From contig JAQBOT010000165.1 of NCBI GenBank assembly GCA_028287885.1, positions 1 through 6,582 of the forward strand: a stretch of DNA of 6,582 bases, read 5' to 3'. Positions 1 through 6,582 of the stretch are shown in pieces. The number at the start of each line of letters is the position of its first letter. The first letter of the stretch is position 1. Source of the DNA: Pedobacter sp. (lineage in GTDB: Bacteria > Bacteroidota > Bacteroidia > Sphingobacteriales > Sphingobacteriaceae). The translations under genes were made by a program, and so were the position numbers. The notes beneath the pieces are model-generated. The model was given only the letters and a program-made list of their open reading frames with translations. It did not search any database and had not been told where the DNA came from.

Positions 1-1125
1 AAAACCTTCGGCGGCCAAATGAAGCGCAAAGATCTCTTTACGCCATTGCTGCCCGACATCCTAAAGAATACAACAGATGATCTAAGCAAAGCAAAAGCGA
101 TTTACAGCTACATTAAAAAGACAATAAAATGGAATGACTATACAGGTAAGTATAGTGAAAACCAGATCAAACATGCATTGGATACGCATACGGGCAATAT
201 CGGCGACATTAACCTTGCACTGATTGCGGCTCTGTCTGCTGCCAACCTGGATGCCGAAGCAGTAATTTTATCCACGCGATCGAACGGTCTGGTAAACAAC
301 CTTTATCCGGTGATATCTGAATTCAATTATGTGGTTGCGAAAGTTAATCTAGGAGATAAGATCTATTTGCTTGATGCCTCTGAACCCCTCCTGCCTTTCG
401 GCTTGCTTCCTTTGCGCTGCATAAATGATAAAGGCCGGGTGATCAATCTCAAAAAGCCTTCTTATTGGTACGACTTAAAAGCAAGCGAGAAAGATGCGGT
501 AAGCTACACTTTGACGGGTAAACTTGGCACCGACGGTAATATTACGGGTACACTTATTACCTACTCTACTGGATATGCAGCCCACGAAAAGCGCGCGCAA
601 ATCGGAGAGGCTGGGTCCATCGATGATTATGTACGCAAGCTGGATGAAAAGATGCCGGCCACCAAGATCCTGAAGCACAGCATAGACAATTTAGACAGCC
701 TGGATAACACCTTAGTGGAGCGTTATGAGGTGGAGATGAAAGCATTTGACCAGGTTCTTGACAAGAGGTTCTTCTATAACCCCTTCTTCATAGACAGAAT
801 CAGCAAAAATCCATTTAACCTGAATGCACGCAGTTACCCGGTGGATCTTGGAGCAGCTACGGAGAAAAGAATTTCTATCCTGCTGACTTTACCGGGCGAT
901 TACAGCCTGGAAGAACAAGGAAAAGACCTTGCCATGGCCTTGCCCGATAATTCGGGGAAGTACTTAACAAGCACAAAGCTGGAGAACAACACACTTGCAT
1001 TTGATTTGCTGTTCCAATTGAACAAGCCGATCTATGGTTCTGATGAATACCTCTACCTGAAAGAATTTTACAGTCGCATTATCCAACAGCAGAAGGTGGA
1101 TTTGGTGCTTAAACGTTCAAACTAA
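1..1125 (+). CDS. DUF3857/transglutaminase-like protein, C-terminal part (5' end outside window), catalytically degenerate
   Basis: The frame is open from base 1, giving 374 codons before TAA. The ATG at 19 is probably internal: the residues before it (KTFGGQ) continue the family pattern, and no start or stop precedes it. The visible part begins near the end of the DUF3857 region. A transglutaminase-like core follows at about residues 10-150 of the visible chain, then a beta-rich C-terminal region that probably corresponds to the usual tail of these Bacteroidetes proteins. Aligned by eye with the next gene, the core carries TGNIGDI where that gene has GYGDC. The nucleophile Cys is thus Ile (codon 208-210), and the His is Tyr (FNYVV, codon 328-330). 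The acidic residue remains (LLDASEP, Asp codon 373-375). It is therefore unlikely to be a working transglutaminase or protease and may bind a ligand or partner. Its stop overlaps the next start by one base, which suggests translational coupling. Its biological role is unknown. The family assignment is from recognition, not a search. Confidence 0.85.
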   Translation, partial: KTFGGQMKRKDLFTPLLPDILKNTTDDLSKAKAIYSYIKKTIKWNDYTGKYSENQIKHALDTHTGNIGDINLALIAALSAANLDAEAVILSTRSNGLVNNLYPVISEFNYVVAKVNLGDKIYLLDASEPLLPFGLLPLRCINDKGRVINLKKPSYWYDLKASEKDAVSYTLTGKLGTDGNITGTLITYSTGYAAHEKRAQIGEAGSIDDYVRKLDEKMPATKILKHSIDNLDSLDNTLVERYEVEMKAFDQVLDKRFFYNPFFIDRISKNPFNLNARSYPVDLGAATEKRISILLTLPGDYSLEEQGKDLAMALPDNSGKYLTSTKLENNTLAFDLLFQLNKPIYGSDEYLYLKEFYSRIIQQQKVDLVLKRSN

Positions 1126-3026
1126 TGGTAAAGCATTTATTATGGTTGCTGTTTGCAGTAAGCTCCTTTCAATTGCATGCGGAGATCTTGTTCCCTGCCG
1201 CCAACATTCCACAAATTCTGAGATCCGGTTCTAATGCGGTAATCCGGAACATGGAGACACAAGTGAACATGATGGCAACAGATCACGTGGTTATGACGGT
1301 AAAGAAAGCAGTCACAGTATTGAACAAAACAGGAGACGACCGTGCGGAACTTAGTATTTATTACAATAAAAACACAGCTATTAAAAGTGTGAAAGGCTTG
1401 GTATATGATGCCAGTGGCCTACAGATAGGTAAATTCTCTCTTTCGAACTTTACGGATGAAAGTGCAATTAGTGATTACTCCTTGTATGAAGACGAGCGCG
1501 TGAAACATTACCTACCGTCGGTTACAGTTTATCCATATACGGTAAGTTTCGAATATGAGGTTGTTTTCAAGCAGAACCTAATCATCCCGGACTGGTATGC
1601 CAACCCCTACCCGGACGAAGCGGTGGAGAAAAGCAGCTATTCGTTTACCTGTAAACCGGAAGATCAGATTCGCATTCAGGAGAAAAACTACGCTGGCAAA
1701 GGGACGATCGAGAACACAGAGAAAGTAAAAACCTACCATTGGCAGGTGAGCAATTTACCGGCATTTAAACGTGAGCCTTTTGCTCCTCAGCCAGACAGTT
1801 ACCGAACCTACATCAAGGTATCGGCAGCAGCGTTCAGCTATTATAAATCACAGGGAAGTTACAGCAATTGGAATGAGCTTGGGAAGTGGGTGTATAACGA
1901 TCTATTGAAAAGCAGGCAACAACTTTCACCCGAAGCACAAGCTGAGGTAAAGGAATTGGTAAAAGACCTGAGTACAGATAAGGAAAAGGCCAGAAAGCTT
2001 TACGCTTATATGCAGGAAAAAACGAGATACATCAGTGTTCAGGTGGGCATCGGCGGCTTTCAGCCAATGTTTGCAAACGATGTACATAAATTAGGGTATG
2101 GCGACTGTAAGGCATTGGTGAACTACATGCAGAGTTTGCTTAGCGCCGTAAATATCAAGTCGCTTTATTGTGTGGTTAATGCAGGCAAGTACAAAGAAAA
2201 CATGGATCCTGATTTCGCAAGTATGGACCAGGGCAACCACATCATCTTATGTTTGCCGCTTGAAAAAGATACGACCTGGCTGGAATGTACGAGTCAGGTT
2301 GTTCCCTTTGGGTATTTAGGTGACTTTACAGACGACCGGAGCGTGCTTGCCTGTGCAGAATCAGGAGGTATGCTGCTGCATACGCCAAACCTAAAGCCAG
2401 AGATGAATCTAACCAGGCGTTTAGCGGATCTAACACTGGATAAGGACGGAAATGTGACGGGAAAAATCAACACTACCTATAAAGGTGCCCAATACGATAC
2501 CTACGAGTACGTGCTAACCAAGCCTTATGCAGAGCAGCTGAAATTGCTAAAATCATACTATGATGTAGACAATATTGATTTCGAAGGGCTAAAAATAAAA
2601 CAAGATAAAGGCACAGATCCGATGACTACGGAAACATTTAACTTGGAAATAGCCAATTATGCGCCTAAAGGTAGTAGCATGACCTACTTAATTCCAAATG
2701 CGTTCAATAGACAAGGAACAGTAGCCGAAGTAAGCAATCGTACTTTACCCGTTTACGTTAATCGGGGCTTTACAGATGAGGACGAGATAACCTATCATGT
2801 TCCGCAGGGTTATAAGATGGAATACAAGCCCGAGGATCTCAAGTTGAAGACTCCTTATGGAAGCTTTTCTTCTGAATTCATTGTGAAGGATCAGCTTGTT
2901 ATTTACAAAAGAAAGTTTGTTTTAAATGCAGGTAGATACCCCGCGAATGAATATGCAGCCTTCGCCAGCTTTATGAATAAGGTGAGCTTTGCAGATATGA
3001 CTAAAGTGGTGTTTAAGGCGAATTAA
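1125..3026 (+). CDS. Exported DUF3857 and transglutaminase-core protein
   Basis: The protein has 633 residues. Residues 1-19 form a Sec signal peptide (hydrophobic core LLWLLFAVSS, likely cut after LHA), so it acts in the periplasm or outer envelope. A DUF3857 domain spans about residues 45-225. A transglutaminase-like core follows at about 275-400, then a C-terminal beta-rich tail. The core keeps Cys328 (LGYGDCKAL) and His372 (GNHIIL). The third position is Glu387 (WLECTS) where transglutaminase cores usually have Asp, so activity is possible but not certain. The first base of the ATG is the last base of the upstream TAA, and no Shine-Dalgarno is visible, which fits coupled translation in Bacteroidetes. 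The upstream neighbour is a paralogue lacking Cys and His. Substrate and pathway are unknown; cross-linking, amidase or protease activity are all possible for this fold. The 3' end converges on a minus-strand small gene, with the stop codons overlapping by four bases. Confidence 0.9.
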   Translation: MVKHLLWLLFAVSSFQLHAEILFPAANIPQILRSGSNAVIRNMETQVNMMATDHVVMTVKKAVTVLNKTGDDRAELSIYYNKNTAIKSVKGLVYDASGLQIGKFSLSNFTDESAISDYSLYEDERVKHYLPSVTVYPYTVSFEYEVVFKQNLIIPDWYANPYPDEAVEKSSYSFTCKPEDQIRIQEKNYAGKGTIENTEKVKTYHWQVSNLPAFKREPFAPQPDSYRTYIKVSAAAFSYYKSQGSYSNWNELGKWVYNDLLKSRQQLSPEAQAEVKELVKDLSTDKEKARKLYAYMQEKTRYISVQVGIGGFQPMFANDVHKLGYGDCKALVNYMQSLLSAVNIKSLYCVVNAGKYKENMDPDFASMDQGNHIILCLPLEKDTTWLECTSQVVPFGYLGDFTDDRSVLACAESGGMLLHTPNLKPEMNLTRRLADLTLDKDGNVTGKINTTYKGAQYDTYEYVLTKPYAEQLKLLKSYYDVDNIDFEGLKIKQDKGTDPMTTETFNLEIANYAPKGSSMTYLIPNAFNRQGTVAEVSNRTLPVYVNRGFTDEDEITYHVPQGYKMEYKPEDLKLKTPYGSFSSEFIVKDQLVIYKRKFVLNAGRYPANEYAAFASFMNKVSFADMTKVVFKAN

Positions 3027-3145
3027 CTCAGAAAGTAAATACCGAGGATGATGGCAACGATCATCACCAGGTACATGAGTATTTCAGTAACTGCAAATTT
3101 TTTATTCTTAGTCCAAAAGGAATAATCTTCTTTGTTTTTAGACAT
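3023..3145 (-). CDS. Small single-pass membrane protein, 40 residues, unrecognised
   Basis: This is an ATG-to-TAA frame of 41 codons. The N-terminus is polar and lysine-rich (MSKNKEDYSFWTKNKK). The rest (about residues 19-40, EILMYLVMIVAIILGIYFLS) is one hydrophobic helix running almost to the C-terminus. By the positive-inside rule the lysine-rich end should be cytoplasmic. It starts 3 bp after the stop of the NlpC/P60 gene on the same strand, so it is probably the last gene of the mutS-nlpC cluster. The upstream sequence is A/T-rich without a clear Shine-Dalgarno, as is normal in Bacteroidetes. I judge it real because it fills the gap between its neighbours exactly, has a coherent hydrophobic design, and is spaced like an operon gene. 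I do not recognise a family. It could be a small membrane-complex subunit or a regulator of its neighbour, but nothing in the sequence decides this. Confidence 0.7.
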   Translation of the reverse strand: MSKNKEDYSFWTKNKKFAVTEILMYLVMIVAIILGIYFLS

Positions 3146-3148
3146 CGC

Positions 3149-3643
3149 TTAATTTTTTATTGTTCCAGCCTTTACAATCGCTTTTTGATACCCCGGTAAG
3201 TTCAGGTCGTCTACGATGATGCCGCGACTAGGTGATGCATGGACAAAGTAGTTATTATTTAGATATACACCCACATGGTCGACTTCCGCTCCCCCAAAGG
3301 AGAAGAAAATAAGGTCTCCTTCTTTCAGCTGATTTAGGTTTTTGTTGTCGATAACGTTGGCTTGTTCCACCGATCTTCTCGGGATCTTCAATCCAAAGAT
3401 ATCTTTCTCAAGCAACAAAGCAAAACCCGAGCAGTCAATCCCATTTTTATCCAGGCCCCCAAGGCGATACTTTACTCCCGTCCAGTTGGCAATAAATTTG
3501 TATAGATCTTTGTTGTTCAGGTTCGCCATTGCATCAGCAGCACGTGCTGCCTGCGTTGTTGTCGGACTGTACCTGCGCGAGGTACATGCGCTGAGCAGGG
3601 TAACCATCATTAAAAAACAGATTATTTTGGTATATACTTTCAT
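3149..3643 (-). CDS. NlpC/P60 family lipoprotein, probable peptidoglycan DL-endopeptidase
   Basis: The protein has 164 residues. The N-terminus is a lipoprotein signal with the lipobox LSAC at residues 17-20, so Cys20 should be lipidated after cleavage; this supports the chosen ATG. The residues after Cys (TSRRYSPTTT) lack an acidic surface-export signal, so a periplasm-facing anchor is more likely than surface display. The NlpC/P60 domain covers about residues 45-160 with the expected triad: Cys71 in DCSGF, His123 in DHVGVYL and His135 in FVHAS. Family members related to Spr/MepS and NlpC cleave the gamma-D-glutamyl to diamino-acid bond in peptidoglycan stem peptides. That activity is inferred here from the family. 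The length is typical for a single-domain enzyme without SH3 or LysM modules. It begins 6 bp after the mutS stop and ends 3 bp before a small membrane-protein gene, so co-transcription with mutS is likely. Confidence 0.92.
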   Translation of the reverse strand: MKVYTKIICFLMMVTLLSACTSRRYSPTTTQAARAADAMANLNNKDLYKFIANWTGVKYRLGGLDKNGIDCSGFALLLEKDIFGLKIPRRSVEQANVIDNKNLNQLKEGDLIFFSFGGAEVDHVGVYLNNNYFVHASPSRGIIVDDLNLPGYQKAIVKAGTIKN

Positions 3644-3649
3644 GCTGTT

Positions 3650-6259
3650 CTAATTCTTTATCAAGCGTTGAATTTCGTCCAGCTTAAGTAATCCTTCAAC
3701 TGGGGTGAGTACGTTTACATCTAAATTATTCAGCATATCCCTGATCTTTACAAGAACGGGATCGTCAATAGCGAACATATGCAGCTGGTAAGCCTGATTC
3801 TGAACCTTCTTAATACTGTCCTTGATGCTTTGCCCTTCTGTACGATCTATTTCTAGTTTCTTGAGAATTTCGTTCGCGCGGTTGATTAGTTTAGGCGGCA
3901 TACCCGCCATTTTTGCCACATGGATACCAAAGCTGTGTTCACTTCCTCCAGGTACAAGCTTACGTAAGAAAATAATCTTATTGCCTGCTTCCTTGATGGA
4001 AACATTGTAGTTCTTTACACGGTTCATCGTATTGGCCAGCTCATTTAACTCGTGGTAATGCGTGGCAAACAGCGTTTTCGGCTTGGCTGAAGGATGGGTA
4101 TGTAAGAATTCTGCTATTGCCCAGGCGATCGATATACCATCGTAGGTGCTCGTTCCCCTGCCAATTTCATCGAGCAGAATAAGACTATCATCGGAAATGT
4201 TGTTTAGAATGCTTGCCGTTTCGTTCATCTCGACCATAAAGGTACTCTCACCTGAAGACAAGTTATCTGAAGCACCAACACGGGTGAAGATCTTGTCTAC
4301 AAGACCAATTTCGGCGGCTTTTGCTGGGATAAAGGATCCCATTTGTGCCATCAGCACGATAAGCCCGGTTTGGCGTAATATGGCGGACTTACCGGACATG
4401 TTTGGGCCAGTGATGATGATGATCTGCTGGGTATCCGTGTCCAAATAGACATCATTGGTAATGTACTCTTCCCCAGCAGGCAGCCGTTTTTCTATAACTG
4501 GGTGTCTGCCTCCTTTGATGTCCAACACCTTTTTGGTGTTCAGCACAGGCTGCACATAGTGGTTCTTTATTGCCAGTTGAGCGAAACAAAGCAGCACATC
4601 CAACTGAGCAATCAAAAAAGCGTTCAGCTGGATCGGCTTGATATAGGCAGCAACCTGATACATAAGTTCATTGTAAAGCCGGATCTCTATTGCTTGAATC
4701 TTTTCTTCAGCACCAAGAATCTGCTCTTCATATTCTTTTAGCTCTGGCGTTATGTAGCGCTCCGCACTGACTAGCGTCTGCTTTCTGGTCCAATCTGCCG
4801 GGACCTTATCCTTGTGTGTATGTGTGACTTCCAGGTAGTACCCGAACACATTGTTGAATGCTATCTTTAGGGAGGGAATGCCAGTAGCAAGCGCTTCCCT
4901 TTTCTGAATCTCAACAAGGTAGCCTTTACCGCCGAAGGCGATCTTACGCAATCTGTCCAACTCTTCATCGATGCCATCGGCAATGACGTTACCTTTAATC
5001 AGCACTGCTGGAGGATCCACCTGAAGATCACGCTCTAGTCGCTCGCGAATGGTTAGACATGGATTCAATTGTTCTGCAATGATCCCCAAAAATGGGTTTT
5101 TAGTTGCTGCGCAAATTCCTTTTACCGCTTCAATATGGTGCAAAGATTTACCAAGCTGGCAAAGTTCCCTCGGCCCAACCTTTTGAAGTCCAACTTTAGA
5201 TATCAGTCGTTCCAGATCCCCGATCTGCTTAACATGAGATAAGAATTCCTGTATAAGCTCGGGGTGTTCGACGAGATAAGCTACCATCCCCTGACGCTCC
5301 TGAATGGGTTTAAGCTCCTTTAGCGGCATAACGATCCATTTGTGCAGCAAACGTGCGCCCATGGGGGTGCTGGTTTCATCGAGTACGTCAAACAAGGTGA
5401 CCGCATTTTCATTTGCCGAGCTAACCAGCTCCAGATTCCGGATGGTGAAGCGATCCAGCCACATGAAACTGTCTTCTTCCAGTCGCGAGATCGAACTTAT
5501 GTGTTTTAGGTTGCGGTGTTCTGTTTCATTCAGATAATGCAAGACCACCCCTGCTGCAACAATCCCGGTCTGTAGTTTGTCTACACCAAAGCCCTTTAAA
5601 GAGCTAACTTCAAAATGCTTAGTTAAAGTCTCGTGTGCGTAATCGTTGGTAAATGCCCAGTCATCCAGGTGAAAAGTATAAAACTTATCTCCGAAGAACT
5701 CTACGAACTCTTTCTTTTTGCTTTTTTGAAAAACAACCTCGGTAGGCTTAAAGCCTTGTAGCAGTTTATCTATGTAATCTGTATTTCCCTGGGCTACATG
5801 AAACTCTCCTGTAGAAATATCCAGGAAGGACACGCCACAAAGGTTCTTGTCGAAATAAACAGCCGCAAGGTAATTGTTGGATTTTTGATTTAAGATGTTG
5901 TCGTTATAGGCTACCCCTGGGGTTACCAGTTCAGTTACCCCGCGCTTAACGATGTTTTTAGTCAGTTTGGGATCTTCTAGCTGGTCGCATATGGCTACAC
6001 GCTGACCGGCACGAACAAGTTTGGAAAGATAGTTTTCCAAAGAATGGTGGGGAAAACCGGCGAGTTCAATATGGCCGCCGGGGCCGTTGCCTCTTCTGGT
6101 GAGTACGATGCCCAGGATCTGAGCTGTTTTAACAGCATCTTCACCAAAGGTCTCATAAAAATCGCCTACTCTAAATAATAATAATGCACCGGGATACTTT
6201 GCTTTGATCACATTGTATTGCTGCATTAAGGGTGTTTCCTTATTCTTTTCTTTAGCCAA
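3650..6259 (-). CDS. mutS: DNA mismatch repair protein MutS
   Basis: The protein has 869 residues, full length for MutS1. It recognises mismatches and small loops in DNA and, with ATP, recruits MutL. The mismatch-binding domain is at about residues 10-125, with the Phe-x-Glu motif at F34-Y35-E36 (GDFYETF). The connector domain is at about 130-260, and the core levers at about 270-570 with the clamp inserted near 440-540. The ABC-type ATPase domain is at about 575-800: Walker A GPNMSGKS at 618-625, signature [11 protein letters not shown] at 668-678, Walker B LILLDE with D697/E698, and ATHYHEL at 732-738. QLHMF at 825-829 resembles a beta-clamp binding motif. The start codon is TTG (6257-6259), not ATG. 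An in-frame TAG lies upstream at 6290-6292 with no ATG between. The first residues ([15 protein letters not shown]) look like related MutS starts as I remember them. The ATG at residue 12 is the alternative. The downstream nlpC-type gene follows after 6 bp. Confidence 0.98.
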   Translation of the reverse strand: MAKEKNKETPLMQQYNVIKAKYPGALLLFRVGDFYETFGEDAVKTAQILGIVLTRRGNGPGGHIELAGFPHHSLENYLSKLVRAGQRVAICDQLEDPKLTKNIVKRGVTELVTPGVAYNDNILNQKSNNYLAAVYFDKNLCGVSFLDISTGEFHVAQGNTDYIDKLLQGFKPTEVVFQKSKKKEFVEFFGDKFYTFHLDDWAFTNDYAHETLTKHFEVSSLKGFGVDKLQTGIVAAGVVLHYLNETEHRNLKHISSISRLEEDSFMWLDRFTIRNLELVSSANENAVTLFDVLDETSTPMGARLLHKWIVMPLKELKPIQERQGMVAYLVEHPELIQEFLSHVKQIGDLERLISKVGLQKVGPRELCQLGKSLHHIEAVKGICAATKNPFLGIIAEQLNPCLTIRERLERDLQVDPPAVLIKGNVIADGIDEELDRLRKIAFGGKGYLVEIQKREALATGIPSLKIAFNNVFGYYLEVTHTHKDKVPADWTRKQTLVSAERYITPELKEYEEQILGAEEKIQAIEIRLYNELMYQVAAYIKPIQLNAFLIAQLDVLLCFAQLAIKNHYVQPVLNTKKVLDIKGGRHPVIEKRLPAGEEYITNDVYLDTDTQQIIIITGPNMSGKSAILRQTGLIVLMAQMGSFIPAKAAEIGLVDKIFTRVGASDNLSSGESTFMVEMNETASILNNISDDSLILLDEIGRGTSTYDGISIAWAIAEFLHTHPSAKPKTLFATHYHELNELANTMNRVKNYNVSIKEAGNKIIFLRKLVPGGSEHSFGIHVAKMAGMPPKLINRANEILKKLEIDRTEGQSIKDSIKKVQNQAYQLHMFAIDDPVLVKIRDMLNNLDVNVLTPVEGLLKLDEIQRLIKN
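3773..3787 (-). other. Probable beta-clamp binding motif in the MutS C-terminus (QLHMF)
   Basis: These five codons encode Q825-L-H-M-F829, in the linker after the ATPase domain and just before the conserved tail segment ([11 protein letters not shown]). The pattern Gln-Leu-x-hydrophobic-Phe fits the bacterial sliding-clamp binding consensus, and MutS proteins commonly carry such a motif near the C-terminus. Clamp binding would tether MutS to replication forks. The call rests on motif resemblance and position only. Confidence 0.55.
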
Positions 6260-6275
6260 AATGAGTATAGTTACA

Positions 6276-6315
6276 AAACCGTAAAGATACTACCTTCCCT
6301 GTATGTTTACGATTT
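6276..6315. repeat. Imperfect inverted repeat between the menaquinone gene and mutS (hairpin, operator or attenuator)
   Basis: On the plus strand the arm AAACCGTAAAGATAC (6276-6290) faces GTATGTTTACGATTT (6301-6315) across a 10-base spacer. Thirteen of 15 positions pair, including a run of six (CGTAAA/TTTACG) and a run of four (ATAC/GTAT) split by one mismatch. In the minus-strand transcript, A-rich sequence (AAAACAAAT) precedes the stem and GGTTTTG follows it, so it could act as a weak terminator for the upstream gene or as a 5' leader hairpin for mutS. The centres of the 11-base inner arms lie 21 bp apart, about two helical turns, which would also suit a dimeric DNA-binding protein. It ends only 16 bp before the mutS TTG. 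The pairing is seen directly; the function is inference. Confidence 0.6.
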
Positions 6316-6319
6316 GTTT

Positions 6320-6346
6320 TAAATATAATCAGGCTTTTAGGGCAAA
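6320..6346 (-). promoter_or_regulatory. Weak candidate Bacteroidetes-type promoter for mutS
   Basis: Reading the minus strand, TTTG (6346-6343) is followed after 15 bases by TATATTTA (6327-6320). The latter matches seven of eight positions of the Bacteroidetes -7 consensus TAnnTTTG. The spacing is shorter than the usual 19 or so, so the call is weak. If it works, transcription would begin near 6313-6315, exactly at the 5' edge of the inverted repeat, and the mRNA would open with that hairpin. A second -7-like box, TATCTTTA (6289-6282), lies inside the repeat but has no TTG at the right distance. Read-through from the upstream co-directional gene is the alternative. Confidence 0.25.
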
Positions 6347-6354
6347 TGAATTGC

Positions 6355-6582
6355 TTACAATTTGGATAAGTAAGAGAGGAAGAGCTTTAATGCTTCGCGC
6401 TTTTTATCCGTAAGATCAAAATCCAGCTTATGCATCAGATAATCGTCCAGATCAAACAAGGGGTTTACAGGCAGTTCCCTCAAAAGCGCCGCACGGTTAT
6501 CCAATCCAAGTTTCAGCGATTTGTTATTGTCGGCGTCAAACGCTGCTGGGATTTGCTTGTTTGCGACCCATGCTGCATTTAC
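6355..6582 (-). CDS. Probable MqnA/MqnD-family menaquinone biosynthesis enzyme, C-terminal 75 residues
   Basis: The frame is open from the right edge of the window to TAA at 6357-6355, giving the last 75 residues; the start lies outside. The tail resembles the end of Bacteroidetes MqnA/MqnD-family proteins: AWVANKQIP near its start, then a helix-rich stretch, then PLFDLDDYL, and LTDKKREALKLFLSYL at the end. This type-II periplasmic-binding-protein fold serves the cytoplasmic futalosine route to menaquinone. MqnA dehydrates chorismate and MqnD makes 1,4-dihydroxy-6-naphthoate. MqnA is my preference, but the tail alone cannot separate them, so no symbol is given. The gene is co-directional with mutS, with a 95-97 bp gap that contains an inverted repeat. 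The identification is by memory of the family pattern. Confidence 0.6.
   Translation of the reverse strand, partial: VNAAWVANKQIPAAFDADNNKSLKLGLDNRAALLRELPVNPLFDLDDYLMHKLDFDLTDKKREALKLFLSYLSKL

Noticed and set aside
19..21. ATG at 19 as the true start of the first plus-strand gene
   Set aside because: The frame is open to base 1, the preceding residues read as family sequence, and a start here would remove the DUF3857 domain and any signal peptide. It is treated as an internal Met of a truncated gene.
475..678. 67-codon minus-strand frame
   Set aside because: It is antisense within the first transglutaminase-like gene, with no supporting motif or operon context.
3047..3065. Hairpin GATGAT / ATCATC with a 7-base loop near the convergent junction, as a terminator
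   Set aside because: The stem has only six base pairs and is A/T-rich, no T-run follows on either strand, and it lies within the small membrane-protein coding sequence.
3342..3653. 103-codon plus-strand frame
   Set aside because: It lies antisense to the well-supported NlpC/P60 lipoprotein gene and shows no domain or motif. It is a shadow frame.
4146..4448. 100-codon plus-strand frame, with similar ones at 3822-4010, 4502-4741 and 5304-5537
   Set aside because: All lie antisense inside mutS, whose motifs are intact, and their products show no recognisable motifs. They are shadows.
6282..6289. TATCTTTA (minus strand) as the main mutS -7 box
   Set aside because: It has no TTG at a suitable upstream distance and is part of an inverted-repeat arm, which explains its sequence equally well. 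It is mentioned only as a secondary possibility.

Overview
The window looks like a chromosomal segment of a Bacteroidetes bacterium, most likely from the Sphingobacteriaceae (Pedobacter or a relative). This is an inference from three things: the style of the DUF3857/transglutaminase proteins, a MutS whose N-terminus reads like Sphingobacteriaceae MutS as I remember it, and the lack of Shine-Dalgarno sequences before the genes. Coding density is very high. I see no mobile element, CRISPR array, tRNA or rRNA, and no non-coding stretch above 100 bases.

Left half, plus strand (1-3026): two tandem, related proteins built on DUF3857 and transglutaminase-like modules. The first is cut by the left edge of the window, so only its C-terminal part is here. 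The second is complete and has a signal peptide. They are joined by a TAATG stop/start overlap. The first has lost the catalytic Cys and His of the transglutaminase fold (Ile and Tyr instead), while the second keeps Cys and His. The pair therefore looks like one inactive and one possibly active partner, both probably acting in the cell envelope.

Right half, minus strand (read from 6582 down to 3023): the end of a probable menaquinone-biosynthesis gene (MqnA/MqnD family), a 97-bp gap holding a strong imperfect inverted repeat, then a tight cluster. The cluster is mutS (mismatch recognition ATPase, starting at TTG), an NlpC/P60 lipoprotein (cell-wall DL-endopeptidase type), and a 40-residue single-pass membrane protein that ordinary ORF length cut-offs miss. 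Gaps inside the cluster are 6 bp and 3 bp, so it is probably one transcript.

The two halves converge, and their last stop codons share the palindrome TTAA at 3023-3026, leaving no intergenic space for a terminator. Most of the window is ordinary housekeeping. The points most worth a second look are the inverted repeat ahead of mutS, the unannotated small membrane protein, and the active/inactive transglutaminase pair. I did not find evidence of a wholly new system.
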